Part shown: in pieces, positions 60,792 to 64,000 of the stretch
How positions within the stretch are numbered: the stretch's first letter is position 1
How the letters are laid out: the number at the start of each line of letters is the position of its first letter
DNA from: Alphaproteobacteria bacterium
Lineage (GTDB): Bacteria; Pseudomonadota; Alphaproteobacteria; UBA9219
Direction of reading: 5' to 3'
Length of the DNA: 64,000 nucleotides
Assembly (NCBI GenBank): GCA_009779135.1
Contig: WREW01000001.1
Location: 30,233-94,232 of the forward strand
The notes under the pieces: generated by a model
Seen by the model: the letters and a program-made list of their open reading frames with translations, nothing else
What the model was told of the DNA's origin: nothing
Database searches by the model: none
Position numbers and translations under genes: made by a program

Positions 60792-62553
60792 AAAAAAACC
60801 ACGGCTGAAGGAAGAGATTCTCACAGGCATAGGCGTATCCACCGGCATTGCCATGGGCCCTGCCTATATTATCACCCAGCGCGGCTTGACGGTGCCGGAA
60901 TATAATCTTGTGCCGGAAAAAATTGACGAGGAAATCGCGCGCTTTCACGCGGCCATTGTCAAAACGCAAAAGCAGCTCAGCGCGCTCAAGCAAAAAGCCG
61001 CCTCTTTGCCGGACGGGGTGGATGAAGAAATCGGACTTCTTCTGGAAGCGTATAAAGGCATGGTTTCAAGCTCGCGCCTGTCGGCGGCGGTTGAAAAAAG
61101 CATTGCGGAAGGCAAAATCAACGCCGAGGCCGCTGTGCAAAAACAGATCGACAGCATTGCTGAAGGCTTTGCGGCCATGAAGGATGATTATCTGGCCGCC
61201 CGCGCCGATGATGTGCGCGAGGTCGGTGCGCGCCTTATCCGCAATTTGATGCAGCAAAGCTATAATCCTTTTGCGGACGCGCCCGAAGGCTGCATTCTTT
61301 TGGCCGAAGACATCACCCCTGCCGATACGGCCCTGATGGATCCGGCGCGCATTGCGGGCGTAGCCGCTGTGCTGGGCGGGCCTGAGGGCCATGCCGCCAT
61401 TATGACGCGCGCTTTGGGTCTGCCTTCTGTTTTGGGCGTTTCGGCTTTGGTCAGTGGTGCGCAACATGGCGATCTGGTGATTGTGGACGGGCATGAGGGC
61501 AAGGTTATTTTACGCCCCACAGCCGCCACGCAAACCCGTTATAAAAATCTGGCCGCGCGTTTGGCGCGGGAGACGGAAAAGCTTCAAAGCGTCCGCGCGC
61601 AGCCTTCGGCAACGCTCGATAGCGTGCCCATCACCTTGATGGCCAATCTGGAGCTTGAGCGCGATGTTGACGCCGCCTTTAAGGCGGGCGCCGTAGGAGT
61701 CGGGCTTTTGCGCACCGAGTTCAGTTTTATGAACCGCACCGATCTGCCCTCGGAAGAAGAGCAATTTGAAACCCTGCGCGACATTATCAGGCGCATGAAA
61801 GGCAAACCCATCACCATCCGCACGCTGGATGTCGGTGGTGAAAAACTGGCTTCGGCTCTGGGTGATGATGTCGCTTGCGTCAATCCGGCTTTGGGCCTTC
61901 GCGCCATTCGTCTGGGGCTTGCGGAACCCAAGCTTCTTGACACGCAGCTCGCCGCAATTTTACGCGCGTCTGTTTTCGGGCCCGTGCGCGTTTTGATCCC
62001 GATGGTTTCAAGCGTGGATCAGATGCGTCAGGTGCGTGAAAGATTCCTGCAGGTGGAAAAGCGTCTTCATAGGCGCGGCGGCCTGAAACTGCCGGATGTT
62101 TTGCCGCCTTTGGGCGCGATGATCGAGATTCCGGCGGCGGCTTTGTCGGCGGATGCGCTCAGCAAGGTTTGCGATTTCTTTGCCATCGGAAGCAATGATT
62201 TGACGCAATATACGCTGGCGATTGATCGCGGCGATGATCGCGTTGCGCCTTTGTTCAACGCCTATCATCCGGCGGTGCTGCGGCTGATTCAATTCACCAT
62301 CGCTGCGGCGTGGCGGGCCAATATTCCGGTAAGCGTCTGCGGTGAAATTGCGGGCGATCCCAAAGCGGCTGCGCTTTTGCTTGGTCTGGGCTTGCGTGAG
62401 TTTTCCATGTCGCCCTCGCGTCTTTTGCCGGTCAAGCAGGCCATCCGCAACATCACCATGCCGCAGGCCGTTGACTTTGCGCAGGATGTGATGCGTCAAA
62501 GTGATGAGGATGAAGTGCGCACCATGATCGAGCAGGGCCTCAAGAAAAAATAA
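60778..62553 (+). CDS. ptsI: Phosphoenolpyruvate-protein phosphotransferase (enzyme I)
   Basis: [56 protein letters not shown]. Confidence 0.93.
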   Translation: MMKSEKKPRLKEEILTGIGVSTGIAMGPAYIITQRGLTVPEYNLVPEKIDEEIARFHAAIVKTQKQLSALKQKAASLPDGVDEEIGLLLEAYKGMVSSSRLSAAVEKSIAEGKINAEAAVQKQIDSIAEGFAAMKDDYLAARADDVREVGARLIRNLMQQSYNPFADAPEGCILLAEDITPADTALMDPARIAGVAAVLGGPEGHAAIMTRALGLPSVLGVSALVSGAQHGDLVIVDGHEGKVILRPTAATQTRYKNLAARLARETEKLQSVRAQPSATLDSVPITLMANLELERDVDAAFKAGAVGVGLLRTEFSFMNRTDLPSEEEQFETLRDIIRRMKGKPITIRTLDVGGEKLASALGDDVACVNPALGLRAIRLGLAEPKLLDTQLAAILRASVFGPVRVLIPMVSSVDQMRQVRERFLQVEKRLHRRGGLKLPDVLPPLGAMIEIPAAALSADALSKVCDFFAIGSNDLTQYTLAIDRGDDRVAPLFNAYHPAVLRLIQFTIAAAWRANIPVSVCGEIAGDPKAAALLLGLGLREFSMSPSRLLPVKQAIRNITMPQAVDFAQDVMRQSDEDEVRTMIEQGLKKK

Positions 62554-62564
62554 GGAGAAAAAAG

Positions 62565-63854
62565 ATGCAGCAGGACTACAAGGTCAAAGACATCAATCTT
62601 GCCTCTTGGGGGCGCAAGGAAATGGAGATTGCGCAAACGGAAATGCCCGGATTGATGGCCCTGCGGCAGGAATATGGTGTGGCCAAACCCCTTACGGGCG
62701 CGCGCATTACGGGCTGTTTGCATATGACCATTCAAACAGCTGTGCTGATTGAAACGCTGCTTGATCTTGGCGCGCAGGTTCGCTGGTCGTCATGCAATGT
62801 TTTCTCAACGCAGGATCATGCAGCCGCCGCGATCGCCGCGCGCGGCGTCCCCGTTTTTGCTTGGAAAGGGGAAACGGAGGAAGAATATTGGTGGTGCGTG
62901 GAGCAATCTATCAAAGGCCCTGACGGCTGGCGCCCCAATATGCTGCTCGATGATGGCGGGGATTTGACCAAGCTCATGCACGAAAATTACGCGGATCTTT
63001 TGAAAGATGTGCGCGGCGTGTCCGAAGAAACCACGACAGGCGTACACCGTCTTTACCAAATGATGAAGGAAGGCCGCCTGAAAATACCGGCCATCAATGT
63101 CAACGACAGCGTGACAAAATCCAAGTTCGATAATCTCTATGGCTGCCGCGAAAGCCTTGTTGATGGCATCCGCCGCGCCACGGACGTGATGATCGCGGGC
63201 AAGGTTGCTGTTGTCTGCGGCTATGGCGATGTAGGCAAAGGCTCAGCCGCCAGCCTGCGCAGCGGCGGCGCAAGGGTGCTTGTGACCGAGATTGATCCCA
63301 TCAACGCCTTGCAGGCCTTGATGGAAGGCTATCAGGTCGTGACGATGGAGCAGGCGGCGGCGATCGGCGACATTTTCGTAACGGCCACAGGCAATGTGGA
63401 TGTCATCACGCTTGCGCACATGAAACTTATGCGCGACCGCGCCATTGTATGCAATATCGGCCATTTTGATTCCGAGATTGATGTTGAATCGCTGAGCAGC
63501 TACCCGTGGGAAGAAGTTAAGCCTCAGGTGGATGAAGTGATCTTTCTGGACGGCAAACGCCTGATTGTTCTGGCCAAAGGAAAGCTTGTGAATCTGGGCT
63601 GCGCCACAGGCCATCCTAGTTTTGTGATGAGCTCATCCTTCACCAACCAGACCTTGGCGCAGATCGAGCTTTGGACAAAGCCCGAATCTTATGAAAACAA
63701 GGTCTATATTCTGCCCAAACATCTGGATGAAAAAGTCGCGCGCCTGCATTTGGGCAAACTCGGCGCCACCCTCACCAGCTTAACGGACAAACAAGCCGCC
63801 TATATCGGCGTCCCCAAACAAGGCCCCTACAAACCCGTGCATTATAGATATTAA
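62565..63854 (+). CDS. ahcY: Adenosylhomocysteinase
   Basis: [50 protein letters not shown]-terminal [10 protein letters not shown]. Confidence 0.97.
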   Translation: MQQDYKVKDINLASWGRKEMEIAQTEMPGLMALRQEYGVAKPLTGARITGCLHMTIQTAVLIETLLDLGAQVRWSSCNVFSTQDHAAAAIAARGVPVFAWKGETEEEYWWCVEQSIKGPDGWRPNMLLDDGGDLTKLMHENYADLLKDVRGVSEETTTGVHRLYQMMKEGRLKIPAINVNDSVTKSKFDNLYGCRESLVDGIRRATDVMIAGKVAVVCGYGDVGKGSAASLRSGGARVLVTEIDPINALQALMEGYQVVTMEQAAAIGDIFVTATGNVDVITLAHMKLMRDRAIVCNIGHFDSEIDVESLSSYPWEEVKPQVDEVIFLDGKRLIVLAKGKLVNLGCATGHPSFVMSSSFTNQTLAQIELWTKPESYENKVYILPKHLDEKVARLHLGKLGATLTSLTDKQAAYIGVPKQGPYKPVHYRY

Positions 63855-63887
63855 ACCCCCGCCCTCCCAAAGGAGCCCGCAGCTTCC

Positions 63888-64000
63888 ATGAATGAAAAAA
63901 TCAAAGAACTATCTGTCCTTATCCAGCAGCTGCAGGAAAGGATGGAGGAAGAGTTTCAGAAAAGCCGCGCTTATTACCATGTCAAGCTGCACGGTAAAAT
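63888..64000 (+). CDS. Hypothetical protein, truncated by window end
   Basis: ATG with upstream AAAGGAG: MNEKIKELSVLIQQLQERMEEEFQKSRAYYHVKLHGK...; open to the window edge. Confidence 0.5.
   Translation, partial: MNEKIKELSVLIQQLQERMEEEFQKSRAYYHVKLHGK

Overview
Chromosomal, origin-proximal segment of an alphaproteobacterium (inferred from gene content and order). About 60 protein-coding genes are recognisable. They include rho-hemH-hemE | ppsR-aroE-coaE-dnaQ, mnmE, mnmG-rsmG-parA-parB, holA, lptE-leuS, three porin paralogues, purA, hda-like, purM-purN, gap-tkt, zapA, dacC, apt, ribF, holC, flgE-flgK-flgL, ackA plus a MaoC/Pta fusion, hprK-rapZ-EIIA(Man)-HPr-EI, and ahcY. I saw no tRNA, rRNA, CRISPR array, transposase or prophage. 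Most of the window is ordinary housekeeping DNA. The observations I would follow up are: (1) a probable oriC between hemE and ppsR with a cluster of DnaA-box-like 9-mers; (2) a frameshifted AT-rich gene between parB and holA; (3) three families of interspersed palindromic repeats, including a near-identical inverted pair bracketing a lipoprotein/porin segment; (4) porin units 1 and 3 that share leader, CDS and terminator; (5) a methyltransferase-like protein with a lost SAM-binding motif, encoded directly after flgEKL; (6) a RapZ homologue with a broken Walker A motif inside a PTS-regulatory operon. No clearly new multi-gene system stands out. Family calls come from reading the translations, with no database search.
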